This document shows, piece by piece, positions 34,974-44,279 of a stretch of DNA of 64,000 bases. Origin of the DNA: Psychrobacter fulvigenes (GTDB taxonomy: Bacteria > Pseudomonadota > Gammaproteobacteria > Pseudomonadales > Moraxellaceae). Both the position numbers and the translations under genes were made by a program. The stretch is taken from positions 1,302,001 through 1,366,000 of the forward strand of contig NZ_CAJGZP010000001.1 of NCBI RefSeq assembly GCF_904846155.1, written 5' to 3'. Numbering within the stretch: the stretch's first letter is position 1; every line of letters starts with the position of its first letter. The notes beneath the pieces were generated by a model. The model saw only the letters and a list, made by a program, of their open reading frames with translations, searched no databases and was not told where the DNA came from.

Positions 34974-36347
34974 TTAAGACATATCACGAATCAGCTTATG
35001 ATTTAAGAATTCTGTGATACCAAGCGTACCCAGCTCACGACCAAATCCTGAGCATTTAACTCCACCAAACGGAGTGTTGGCTTCACTGCCAGACGGGGCG
35101 TTGATCGTTACCATGCCGACCTCTAGTTTGTTTGCGATGTCTGCTGCCAAAGCTGGGTCTTGCGTTTGGACTGAAGCGCCAAGACCATATGGTACATCGT
35201 TAGCAATCTTAATAGCATGCTCTACATCACGAGCTTTGTAGACGACAGCGACAGGTCCAAATAACTCCTGACGATAGACGTCCATTGAGTCATCAACATC
35301 GGCCAGTACAGCGGGTGCAAACCAAGCACCAGGCTTATCTTTTAGTAGACCGCCCTCGACTAAAACGTTAGCACCAGCTTGTACTGCGCTATCGAGCTGT
35401 TGCTGCAGACCCTGCGCTGCCGCTTTTGATGACATTGGACCGATCGTGGTTTTATCATCTAATGGATCCGCCAAGGTCATCGAGCGTACAGCATCAGTGA
35501 AGCCCTCGACGAACGTGTCGTAGACAGAGTCAACGACGATAAGGCGCTTAGCTGCGTTACAGGCTTGTCCTGTATTGCCAAAGCGTCCAGAGATGGCACC
35601 TTTGATAGCCAGTTCAATATCAGCATCTGCTGCGACGATGAACGCATCCGAGCCGCCAAGCTCTAAGACGACTTTTTTGAGTGCGTCGCCAGCTACTTTG
35701 GCGACTGCTTGTCCAGCACGCTCAGAGCCAGTCAAAGACACGCCCTGTACGCGGCTGTCTTTGATGATGGTTGCCGCTTGATCGTTGGTGGCAAACACAT
35801 TGTTATAAACGCCATCAGGCAAGCCTGCTGCTTCGAAGATCTCAACGATGATTTCTGCTGTTTTCGGGCACTGCGGCGCATGCTTTAGGATGATGGTGTT
35901 ACCTACCATAAAGTTTGGCGCAACGAAGCGAGCGACTTGATAATGGGGATAGTTCCACGGCATGATACCTAGTAGCACGCCAACAGGCAGTTTTTGTACA
36001 GAGGCTGAGCCTGTATCCACTTCGATTCTGTCAGGTGCCAATAGCTGTTCAGCATTGTCCGCATAATAGCGAAAGATCTCAGCAACCAGACCAAGCTCAC
36101 CCTTGCCTTGGGCAACAGGCTTTCCCATCTCCGCAGTCATGATACGTGCCAGCTCGTCTTTACGCTCAAGATAGATATCAGCAATCTTATGGAGGATGGC
36201 ACTGCGCTCACTAAGCGCTACCTGACGCCAGTCTTGATAGGCGCTATCAGCAAGCTCAATCACCTGCTGGATATCATTGTCGCTGGCAGTAGGATAGGTG
36301 GCTTCTACTTCGCCAGTGGCTGGGTTGTTAACTTGATAATCGCTCAT
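34974..36347 (-). CDS. Aldehyde dehydrogenase, Sad/YneI-like (succinate-semialdehyde type)
   Basis: A 457-residue aldehyde dehydrogenase of the shorter Sad type. Motifs: NPATGEVEATYPTAS at the start, LLGIMPWNYPHYQVARF near residue 126, the Glu in LELGGSDAFIVAADAD near 232, and catalytic Cys in NTGQACNAAKR near 265. It lies 41 bp after aguA in a minus-strand run that continues with the agmatine and putrescine genes. It is the only candidate in the cluster for the missing gamma-glutamyl-gamma-aminobutyraldehyde step (PuuC), although it resembles Sad more. AAGGA precedes the start. Confidence 0.85.
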   Translation of the reverse strand: MSDYQVNNPATGEVEATYPTASDNDIQQVIELADSAYQDWRQVALSERSAILHKIADIYLERKDELARIMTAEMGKPVAQGKGELGLVAEIFRYYADNAEQLLAPDRIEVDTGSASVQKLPVGVLLGIMPWNYPHYQVARFVAPNFMVGNTIILKHAPQCPKTAEIIVEIFEAAGLPDGVYNNVFATNDQAATIIKDSRVQGVSLTGSERAGQAVAKVAGDALKKVVLELGGSDAFIVAADADIELAIKGAISGRFGNTGQACNAAKRLIVVDSVYDTFVEGFTDAVRSMTLADPLDDKTTIGPMSSKAAAQGLQQQLDSAVQAGANVLVEGGLLKDKPGAWFAPAVLADVDDSMDVYRQELFGPVAVVYKARDVEHAIKIANDVPYGLGASVQTQDPALAADIANKLEVGMVTINAPSGSEANTPFGGVKCSGFGRELGTLGITEFLNHKLIRDMS

Positions 36348-36387
36348 AAATATTCCTTAGGGTCAAAATCCGTTTTTGGTTATACTT

Positions 36388-37539
36388 TCATGAATTAGTG
36401 CATTTTTTAACTGCGGGCTGCTGCTGAGTAATACAATGAATATTACCACCACCAAAGACAATCTCTTTGGTACGTACCCCAACTACCTGATGCTGAGGAA
36501 AGACTTTTTCAAGCTGCGCGATTGCTAAGCTGTCATTTATATCATCGTATTGCGGCACAATGATAGCGTCATTACAAATCAAAAAATTGGCGTAAGAGGC
36601 GATACAAATATCACCAGTGCGGCGAGCCTTGGCATCATCAGACTGCACAGTGTCATAATTGTCAGGCAAAGTCACTGGATGTTTAGTACAGCATAGCTTA
36701 TGGACTTTCAAACGTCTGCCTTGTGCATCTGTCATGTTAGAAAGCTGTTGATAAGCTTTTTGCGTCGCCTCATAAAAAGGATGTTCAGGGTCTTCAGTAA
36801 ATAAGCAAACCACCTCGCCAGGTCGGGCAAAGCAGGCAATATCATCGATATGACCGGTAGTTTCATCAGGATCAATGCCGTCATCAATCCATAGCACTTT
36901 TTGAGCATTAAGATAAGCTTTGAGCTTGTCTTCAATTTGGCGCTCGGTAAGATGTGGATTACGTCCTGGACTGAGCAAACACATGCGGGTGGTCAGTATC
37001 GTGCCTTCGCCATCGACATGAAACGCACCGCCTTCCATCACAAAGCCATCAGTACGGTAGCGTTTAATGCCAAGGTACTCACATAAGCGGGCAGCCAGCC
37101 TATCATCGTCATCCCAAGGTGTATACAGCCCATCATAATCGCCGCCCCATGCATTGAAAGTCCAATCACAAGCGCGTAGCTCGCCGCTATCATTAATCAA
37201 AAACGTCGGCACAATATCACGTGCCCAAGCATCATTGCTTGGCAGAGAGATGACTTCGATATCATCAGGCAGGCTGTCGCGGCACGCTTGATAGTCATCA
37301 GCAATGACTAAAACGGCAACCTGCGCAAAGGGCTGGATCGCCATAGCCACTGCCGCGTAAGCTGCTTTGGCTGGCAGGGCTTGCTGGCGCCAGTTATCAG
37401 CGCGGTATGGCCATACCATCCATACTTTTTGTATTGGCGCAAACTCCGCTGGCATATAAAAACCGTCATCAATCGGAGTTGAGTCTGTGATTAGCAGGTT
37501 AGATGGCTCTTTAAATGACTCTGTATTTTCTGTAGACAT
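36388..37539 (-). CDS. aguA: Agmatine deiminase
   Basis: A 383-residue member of the peptidyl-arginine/agmatine deiminase family. It converts agmatine to N-carbamoylputrescine and ammonia. Motifs: MPAEFAPIQKVWMVWPYRADNWR near residue 29, NDAWARDIVPTFLIN near 103, the His/Asp in DETTGHIDDIACF near 230, and the catalytic Cys in GGGNIHCITQQQP near the C-terminus. It is 56 bp downstream of aguB, so the two form a pathway unit. Nothing looks broken. Confidence 0.92.
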   Translation of the reverse strand: MSTENTESFKEPSNLLITDSTPIDDGFYMPAEFAPIQKVWMVWPYRADNWRQQALPAKAAYAAVAMAIQPFAQVAVLVIADDYQACRDSLPDDIEVISLPSNDAWARDIVPTFLINDSGELRACDWTFNAWGGDYDGLYTPWDDDDRLAARLCEYLGIKRYRTDGFVMEGGAFHVDGEGTILTTRMCLLSPGRNPHLTERQIEDKLKAYLNAQKVLWIDDGIDPDETTGHIDDIACFARPGEVVCLFTEDPEHPFYEATQKAYQQLSNMTDAQGRRLKVHKLCCTKHPVTLPDNYDTVQSDDAKARRTGDICIASYANFLICNDAIIVPQYDDINDSLAIAQLEKVFPQHQVVGVRTKEIVFGGGNIHCITQQQPAVKKCTNS

Positions 37540-37595
37540 ATAAATAACCTTATCAAAATAATAGTTTTAATTTATATTTAGGACTGAGCTGTATA

Positions 37596-38463
37596 TCAGC
37601 CATGCGTCAGTAAGGTTCCATACATGGATGGGCGACGGTCACGGAAGACGCCCCATTGGCGGCGCTCGATAGCCAGCTTGTCCAAGTCAAAGGTGACGTT
37701 TATAAACTCATTTTTATCGGCATGCTTCTTGTAGTATCTCGCCGCGACCATCAGTGATAAAAGAGCCACCATAGAATTGTACTGTGCTGTCATGGCCTTG
37801 GTGCGTGATGGTTTCTGCGCCGATACGATTAGAAGCAACGACTGGCATTAGGTTGGCTGCTGCATGACCTTGCATACAACGCTGCCAATGTGCCTTTGAG
37901 TCGATGTCCAATGTTGGCTCATCGCCAATCGCGGTCGGGTAAAACAATATCTCTGCACCCATTAGCGCCATACTGCGCGCACATTCAGGGAACCACTGAT
38001 CCCAGCAGATACCGACACCAATCTTGGCGTACTTGGTTTGCCAAACCTTAAAGCCAGTATCTCCAGGGGTAAAGTAAAATTTTTCGGCATAAGGAATGCC
38101 ATCTGGTATATGAGTTTTACGATAAGTGCCCAGTATTTCGCCATCAGCATCGATTATGGTGACACTATTAAAAAAAGTATTACCTGATTTTTCATAAAAG
38201 CTGATGGGTAGTACCACTTCTAGCTCTTTAGCCAACTTTTTGAAATGTTGAATGGCAGTATTGTCTGCTACTGAGGTAGCAAGCTTAAAATAATCAAAAT
38301 CATGGACTTGGCAGAAGTAAGGAGTCTCAAACAACTCTTGGAGCAAGATGATATTGGCACCAGCTTTGGCAGCTTGAGTGACCAAATCGGTAGCGGTATC
38401 AATATTTTGTTGTTTGTCCCAACTGCAAGTCATTTGGGTTGTAGCAACGGTTACGGTGCGCAT
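37596..38463 (-). pseudogene. aguB: N-carbamoylputrescine amidase, frameshifted near the 3' end
   Basis: A nitrilase-fold amidase that would hydrolyse N-carbamoylputrescine to putrescine. The catalytic Glu is in LLQELFETPYF near residue 42, Lys in YRKTHIPDG near 114, Cys in GVGICWDQWFPE near 150. The first frame ends at 37714 after FITDGRGEILQEAC. The expected family C-terminus (NVTFDLDKL then WGVFRDRRPSMYG) is encoded in another minus frame ending at 37596. The frames join if one base is skipped near 37717-37725. The restored product is about 288 residues, the normal AguB size. It could be a true recent mutation or a sequencing error. AAGGA precedes the start. Confidence 0.85.
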
Positions 38464-38602
38464 AATCTAAATCCTTTTAGTAGCGAATACGAATAAGTAA
38501 TGTCAAACAAAAAAAAGGTGTTGGACAGTTAGCAATGGGCAACTACTCATCAGTAATTGCCCATAATGTAACGAACGGTTTGGTAATAAGGCTAAGTTAT
38601 AC

Positions 38603-40096
38603 TTAAGCCATCATATAACCCAAAGCTAAGAAGGTCACGACGGACAGTACCGCACCGAGCATCGCATAGGGGAACTGCGTAAAGGCATGCCGCATGGGTG
38701 AACACCCTGTACCCTGCGCTGCTAGTAATGATGAATCACTAAAGAAGCACGCATGACTACCAAATGAAGAGGCAGACAACAACGCACCAATCATGAGGGG
38801 AGTGCTTACGCCAAGCGCCAACGAGATTGGAAATACAATCGGCATGGCAAGGACGTATAGACCCCAGCTTGATGAAGTTGCGAAGGTTAAGAAAGCCATG
38901 ACAGCAAAAATCACCGCAGGGAAAATGATGATAGTCATATAAGGAGTGATGGAATCAATAACATAGGTGGTCATGCCTAGCTCATCATTGATGGCTTTTA
39001 GAAAGAATCCACCAACGACAGTTGATAGTGGATATAACATGACTTTAAAGCCTTTAAAAATGGCTTCAACTTGAGTCTCAAAGCTCAGAATGCCCTGTGC
39101 CCAATAGACAACAACGGTCACAAAACAAGTCAGTAATGCACCACGTAACAGATCAATCTCAAAATAAACGGTTGAAATAATCAGCAAAATCATTGGAAAA
39201 GCAAAGTTCATAATATTGGCTTTGAATGATAGTTTGCGTTTTGCTTTGACGTTTGAGACCAATTGCTCTTCTACGAACGCTTCAGGAACAGGGTTGCCAG
39301 CTTTGGCGCGAGCCTCAGCTTTCTTCATTGGGCCCCAATCACCTAAGATGCCGTAAGCCACTAGGAATACAATGATAAGTGCAAACCAAGCATAGGCCAT
39401 AAAAGGAATGGCGCTGATATAAAGCCCAATGCCTTCACCGTCTCCAGCGACGCCGTTCTCTTCTAACAGACCAGCGAAGTATACCGCCCAAGTAGAGATA
39501 GGCACGATGATACACATCGGTGCTGCAGTTGAATCGACAATGTAGGCCAGCTTTTCGCGTGAGACGTTATATACGTCAGTCAGCTTTTTGACCGAGGTCG
39601 AAACTGCCAAGCAGTTCAAATAATCATCAATGAAAACGACAACACCCAAACCAAAAGTTGCTAGCAATGACTGCCGACGCGACTTGATGACTTTTTGTAG
39701 CCATTCACTAAAGCCGTCTAGACAGCCACTGATTTCAAGTAGCTGAATAAGACCACCCATCAAACCACAAACAAGGACAATCCAGATAATGGTTTCATTA
39801 CCCAGTACCATCGACATGTTGTCAGCAAAAGGAGAAATCAGATCAAAGGGATTAAGCATGACTAGGCCGGCGACACAGCCGGCTATCATGGATTCAAATG
39901 GACGTCTAGAGATAATGGCAGTGACTAGTACCAGTAAGGTTGGTAGTAGTGATAGGGCGCCCCAAGACTCAGTACTATCGCGGCTAAGAGACATCCAGGT
40001 AAAAGCAAAATAAATAGCCACTGCGACTATTAGGGTTAAAAATACTCGCTTGTTATGATACTGATCTTTGACAGCATCAGTGAGTTTCATGTTCAT
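38603..40096 (-). CDS. NhaC-family Na+/H+ antiporter-like transporter
   Basis: A 497-residue inner-membrane protein with about 11-12 hydrophobic helices. The NhaC/ion-transporter family features are GVVVFIDDYLNCLAVSTSVKKL near residue 154, STAAPMCIIVPISTWAVYFAGLL near 189 and the final region FGSHACFFSDSSLLAAQGTGC near 452. Members exchange Na+ for H+ or for organic amines and acids. Lying between aguB and puuB, it may carry agmatine, putrescine or a related compound (inference). GGGAG precedes the start. Confidence 0.85.
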   Translation of the reverse strand: MNMKLTDAVKDQYHNKRVFLTLIVAVAIYFAFTWMSLSRDSTESWGALSLLPTLLVLVTAIISRRPFESMIAGCVAGLVMLNPFDLISPFADNMSMVLGNETIIWIVLVCGLMGGLIQLLEISGCLDGFSEWLQKVIKSRRQSLLATFGLGVVVFIDDYLNCLAVSTSVKKLTDVYNVSREKLAYIVDSTAAPMCIIVPISTWAVYFAGLLEENGVAGDGEGIGLYISAIPFMAYAWFALIIVFLVAYGILGDWGPMKKAEARAKAGNPVPEAFVEEQLVSNVKAKRKLSFKANIMNFAFPMILLIISTVYFEIDLLRGALLTCFVTVVVYWAQGILSFETQVEAIFKGFKVMLYPLSTVVGGFFLKAINDELGMTTYVIDSITPYMTIIIFPAVIFAVMAFLTFATSSSWGLYVLAMPIVFPISLALGVSTPLMIGALLSASSFGSHACFFSDSSLLAAQGTGCSPMRHAFTQFPYAMLGAVLSVVTFLALGYMMA

Positions 40097-40142
40097 AGTT
40101 ACGCTCCCTGTAAAACTATAGTTTTTTTTAAGATTATTGCTT

Positions 40143-40171
40143 GATAGACAGTCACGGTTTGACTGTCTATC
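40143..40171. other. Perfect hairpin between puuB and the NhaC-family gene
   Basis: GATAGACAGTCA and TGACTGTCTATC form a perfect 12-bp stem around a 5-nt loop. No T-run follows on either strand, so it is more likely an RNA-processing or stabilising hairpin, or a protein site, than a terminator. Confidence 0.55.
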
Positions 40172-40333
40172 GAGCTATTAACAACAATCCATTGTTGTGA
40201 AGGCGTACTCTGACACCTATCCTCAAAGTAAAATCTCTATCTAATAAGCATGTTTCTAGGGCGTGTTTCTAATGAAATCCTCTCTAAATTTTTTAATAAA
40301 GCTGCGCAGCCACGCAGCGGGTAACAGGAAAGA

Positions 40334-41692
40334 TTACATTCCCGTGCGATCTTTTAGCGCATACCACCATGAGCCCATCATAGAGTAAGGTACTCGCAAG
40401 GCGCGGCCACCTGGGAAAGGTATCCACGGAATCTTTGTAAAAGTATCAAACTCTGCCGTATTACCATTGATGGCGTCAGCTAATATTTGTCCAAATAAAT
40501 GCGAGCCTGTCACGCCATGGCCACTATATCCGTGGGCGAAATAAACCCTGTCATGGAGTTTGCCCATTTGTGGTACGCGAGAAAAAGACAAGGCAAAGTT
40601 ACCACTCCACGCATAGTCAATCTTGACGTCACGTAGCTCTGGGAAAATCTTATTCATATTGGGTCTGATTTTGGCAGTGATATCTGCTGGATCTTGACCG
40701 CCATAGACAGTGCCCCCGCCGAATAACATGCGCTTGTCTGCAGAGAGGCGATAATAATCAAGGATATAGCGCACATCCTCGACACAGACGTCAGTCGGAA
40801 GTAGCTGGTCTGCCAAGTCTCCTAGAGGCTCGGTGGCGATGATTTGAGTAGACACTGGCATCACCCGATCGGTCAGTTTTGGGATGACTTTATTCAGATA
40901 AGCGTTGCCACAAATGATGGCCTGCTTACATGTCACACTGCCAAACTCGGTGATGATTTTGATTGAGTCGTCAGCATATTCGACATCGACGACTAGCGTA
41001 TTTTCATAAATAGTACCACCACCTTGCTCAACAGCAACAGCCTCGCCAAGCGCAAGATTTAGCGGATGAAAGTGCCCGCCTGAGTGATCTATGATTCCGC
41101 CCACATAGGCATCGGTTTTTATGTGCTCTTGAATGCCAGCTTTGTCTAGCATCTCTCGATCATGCATGCCGTGACTTTCCCACAGGGCATGGGTCTCTTG
41201 TAAGTCTTTTAACTGGCCATTATTCAAAGCGGCAAAGATGTTCTTTTCTTTGAGATCGCAGTCGATATTATAATCGCTAATAAAACGGCGAATAATCTTG
41301 CCACCGCGAGTGACTAATTGACCGACAAAGTCTGCATTGTCTTGTCCATAAGACTTTTTGATCTTTTGCAAACTTGCATTCAGACCGTTGACGATTTGAC
41401 CGCCATTGCGACCGGATGCACCCCAACCGATTTGTGCGCCTTCAAGCACGACGACTTCATGATCCGTCTCGATTAGATGCAGCGCCGCTGATAGGCCGCT
41501 ATATCCACCACCAACCACACAAATCTCAGCTTGGATATCATTCTCTAGGGTAGGTCTATCAGGCTTAGGGTTGCGACTGGCAGCATAATAGCTATCAGGG
41601 TATTGTCCTTTGTCTGAATAATGCGGAATATTGCGCTTGTTATTAGACTGGCGGCTTGGGCTCATAGGTGGTGTAGCATTGCTATTTGACAT
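40334..41692 (-). CDS. puuB: Gamma-glutamylputrescine oxidase (FAD-dependent)
   Basis: A 452-residue DAO-family oxidase that oxidises gamma-glutamylputrescine to gamma-glutamyl-gamma-aminobutyraldehyde with H2O2. The FAD-binding GGGYSGLSAALHL lies near residue 60, GASGRNGGQIVNGLN near 90, and the C-terminal FAHGYSGHGVTGSHLFGQI near 405, all as in PuuB. I start it at 41692, 2 bp after the puuA stop, with AGGA about 9 bp upstream; a longer reading from 41725 overlaps puuA and seems less likely. It is coupled to puuA. Confidence 0.92.
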   Translation of the reverse strand: MSNSNATPPMSPSRQSNNKRNIPHYSDKGQYPDSYYAASRNPKPDRPTLENDIQAEICVVGGGYSGLSAALHLIETDHEVVVLEGAQIGWGASGRNGGQIVNGLNASLQKIKKSYGQDNADFVGQLVTRGGKIIRRFISDYNIDCDLKEKNIFAALNNGQLKDLQETHALWESHGMHDREMLDKAGIQEHIKTDAYVGGIIDHSGGHFHPLNLALGEAVAVEQGGGTIYENTLVVDVEYADDSIKIITEFGSVTCKQAIICGNAYLNKVIPKLTDRVMPVSTQIIATEPLGDLADQLLPTDVCVEDVRYILDYYRLSADKRMLFGGGTVYGGQDPADITAKIRPNMNKIFPELRDVKIDYAWSGNFALSFSRVPQMGKLHDRVYFAHGYSGHGVTGSHLFGQILADAINGNTAEFDTFTKIPWIPFPGGRALRVPYSMMGSWWYALKDRTGM

Positions 41693-41693
41693 A

Positions 41694-43037
41694 TTAAACA
41701 TCCTGTAAATAGGTGAGGTACTCAAGATTGGTTACTTGTAAAGCAAAGCGTTTGGCTTCTTGCTTTTTGACGGCAGTTAATAGCTCAATCATCTCGGTTG
41801 GAAATAGTGAGTCGATTAAGTCGCTGTTTTCAAACTCACGAATGGCAGAGAGCCAGTCTAAAGGCAAGGTCTTAAGATTTGCTTCATCATAAGTAATGCT
41901 GTTGATTGGCTCAGGGGCTTCAAGCTTGTTTTCGATACCATACAGCATGCCTGCTAGTACAGCGCTACAGACCAAATAAGGGTTGGCATCTGCACCAGAG
42001 ACACGATGCTCAATACGGCGCGCTTTGGTGTCACCACCAGGGATACGGACGGCAGCGGTGCGGTTTTCATAGCCCCATGAGACATTGTTGGGCGCAAGCG
42101 TACCAGGGGTAAACCGACGATAAGAATTGACATGTGGGGCAAACAATAGAGTGCAATCTGACATGGTGGCCAATAGACCAGCGACCGCATGACGTAGCAT
42201 GTCTGATCCTGCTTCGGTCCCGTCATCAAAGACGTTGTTACTGTCTTTATCCAGTAGGCTACAGTGAACGTGAAAGCCGTTTCCTGATTGAGTGCCAAAC
42301 GGTTTTGCCATAAAGGTGGCGGTTAGCTTGCGGCGTGCAGCCACAGATTTGACGACTTGTTTGAATAATATGGCATCGTCCGCAGCTTTTAAGGGGTCAT
42401 CGACGTGCAGTAAGTTAATCTCGAATTGACCACAGCCGTTTTCGGCCAAAGCAGCATCAACAGGGATATCAAGTTTTTCGCACTGAGCATAAATCTCATC
42501 TAAAAACTCATCAAACTGTAATAAATCATTGATGCTTAGAATAGAGGTCTTATTGAGTCTAAGGCCGCTTTTTGGGCGGATAGGCGGTTTAGGAGTTTCG
42601 CCTTCGGTATAGTCAACCAGATAAAACTCAAGCTCTGTTGCCATGACAGGCGTGAGTCCAAGCTCTTTGAATCTTTTGCTGATGTAATCTAAAACATGTC
42701 TGGCGTCACCATAATAAGGCTCGTTGTCTTCGGTATACAGCCAAACGGGTAACAGAGATGAGGGTGAGCTGGTATTAAGGAGTGGATATGCTGCGCGCCC
42801 AGTAGGACGTGCAATGGCATCAATATCACCATTAGACTGTGAAGACTCAATGACATCTGCACCCCAGATATCGACACCTAAAATTGATAAAGGCAAGCGT
42901 ACGCCGCCGCTTTCTGCTTTATCCATTTGGTTAAATGGGATGCGCTTACCACGAAGTAAGCCATTGATATCACCTGCTGCAATATATACATATTCGGTGT
43001 TGTTTGCAGATTCGACCATTCCATTGGTTGTCGTCAT
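41694..43037 (-). CDS. puuA: Gamma-glutamylputrescine synthetase (glutamine synthetase family)
   Basis: A 447-residue GS-fold ligase. It couples glutamate to putrescine with ATP. Motifs: AAGDINGLLRGKRIP at the N-terminus, TELEFYLVDY near residue 139, the ATP/metal loop ENGCGQFEINL near 202, FMAKPFGTQSGNGFHVHCSL near 246, and NRTAAVRIPGG near 326 with EHRVSGADANPYLVCSA. These match PuuA/GS-III-like enzymes rather than biosynthetic GlnA. AGGAAG precedes the start. It heads the minus-strand puuAB run and is divergent from puuD. Confidence 0.92.
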   Translation of the reverse strand: MTTTNGMVESANNTEYVYIAAGDINGLLRGKRIPFNQMDKAESGGVRLPLSILGVDIWGADVIESSQSNGDIDAIARPTGRAAYPLLNTSSPSSLLPVWLYTEDNEPYYGDARHVLDYISKRFKELGLTPVMATELEFYLVDYTEGETPKPPIRPKSGLRLNKTSILSINDLLQFDEFLDEIYAQCEKLDIPVDAALAENGCGQFEINLLHVDDPLKAADDAILFKQVVKSVAARRKLTATFMAKPFGTQSGNGFHVHCSLLDKDSNNVFDDGTEAGSDMLRHAVAGLLATMSDCTLLFAPHVNSYRRFTPGTLAPNNVSWGYENRTAAVRIPGGDTKARRIEHRVSGADANPYLVCSAVLAGMLYGIENKLEAPEPINSITYDEANLKTLPLDWLSAIREFENSDLIDSLFPTEMIELLTAVKKQEAKRFALQVTNLEYLTYLQDV

Positions 43038-43229
43038 GTCTATTCTTCCTGTTGGTTTTCAGACTATTGGTTTTCTAACTTAAAAATTGGTTTTGCTAAT
43101 TTTGATGCACGTTATTTAAAGTTGATGCCAAACTTGGAGTAAATACAGGGATTAAAAATGAAATAACTGACGAAGCTTCCATGATTGTCGTTACCGTCAT
43201 TTAAAAATCGAAATCAGTATTTATGCCTT

Positions 43230-43259
43230 AATATCAAGCGCTTAACCTCGCTTGGTATT
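43230..43259. promoter_or_regulatory. Candidate operator in the puuA-puuD divergent region
   Basis: AATATCAAGCG and CGCTTGGTATT (10 of 11 symmetric) flank an 8-nt spacer. A second small palindrome, CAGATGC-TCATA-GCATCTG, lies at 43463-43481. Both are in the 501-bp gap 43038-43538, which holds no gene. The PuuR-like regulator is an obvious candidate binder. Confidence 0.4.
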
Positions 43260-43538
43260 GTTATTTATCAACCTATTTGGTGTGCAGATTGTTTCTTTTG
43301 TGTTACTAATGACTTTCAATATATAAGTGAAATCTATATATGTCAATTATAATCTGAAATATTAAAAAGAAACTTAAAAAATGCCATTTTGACCTGTAAC
43401 CGATAATAATGAGTTTTATAGTTTACATTCATTGATGGGTTATGATAGATTTTAGGCTAGTACAGATGCTCATAGCATCTGAAACCAGCGCATTATTTGA
43501 GTTTTTAACGTTCACTGTAACAATCAAGGAAGAATAAT

Positions 43539-44279
43539 ATGCAAAATCGTAGACCCATTATTGCCATTGTGTCCTGTCATAAGATGGTTGATGGCCAACC
43601 AGCACAAGCGGTATATCAAAAATATATCGATGCAGTACATTTTTATGGTGGCAACCCTATTTTGCTGCCAAATACCGCTGCCGAAGGTGAAAACTTTGAC
43701 GCATTGATAGCAGTGGTAGATGGTATTTTGTTAACAGGCAGTTATAGTAATGTGGCACCAGCGCGTTATAACGCATCACATGTCGAAGAAAAAGAGGATT
43801 TGGGTCGTGATGAGTTGAGCTTTAAACTGTTAGCACACGCCAAAAACCATGACATTCCTTTACTGGCGATATGCCGCGGCTTGCAAGAGATGAATGTGTA
43901 TTTTGCAGGCACACTACATCCAGATTGGCGTGAAGTAGAGGGGTTCTATGAGCCACACTTAGAAGACAGTAGTGCACCACTTGAAGTGCAGTATCAGCCA
44001 GTGCATGACGTTATCATCCAGCCTGATGGCCGGTTGCAGACCTTTGGTAATAAGTGGCACGTGAACTCTCTACATAAGCAAGCGATTAACAAGGTGGGTG
44101 AGGGGTTATTTGTCGAAGCGTTGGCGCCAGATGGATTGGTAGAAGCCATCAGCCTGCTAGAACATCCGTTTATGATTGGTGTACAATGGCATCCTGAGTT
44201 AAATTATGCACAAGATAACTTGTCCAAGTTTTTGTTCACGGAATTCATCCATTATGCCAGCCAAACCCAAGCGCAATAA
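43539..44279 (+). CDS. puuD: Gamma-glutamyl-gamma-aminobutyrate hydrolase
   Basis: A 246-residue class I glutamine-amidotransferase-like hydrolase that frees GABA from gamma-glutamyl-GABA. The nucleophile is Cys112 in LLAICRGLQEMNVYFAGTL, and the His/Glu of the triad lie in GVQWHPELNY near residue 226. An HVEE...DELSFKLL segment precedes the Cys as in PuuD. AAGGAAG precedes the start. Its end overlaps the next gene by 26 bp. Confidence 0.92.
   Translation: MQNRRPIIAIVSCHKMVDGQPAQAVYQKYIDAVHFYGGNPILLPNTAAEGENFDALIAVVDGILLTGSYSNVAPARYNASHVEEKEDLGRDELSFKLLAHAKNHDIPLLAICRGLQEMNVYFAGTLHPDWREVEGFYEPHLEDSSAPLEVQYQPVHDVIIQPDGRLQTFGNKWHVNSLHKQAINKVGEGLFVEALAPDGLVEAISLLEHPFMIGVQWHPELNYAQDNLSKFLFTEFIHYASQTQAQ

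Noticed and set aside
41692..41725. Longer puuB start at 41725
   Set aside because: It would overlap puuA by about 30 bp, and the ATG at 41692 has a better-spaced AGGA.
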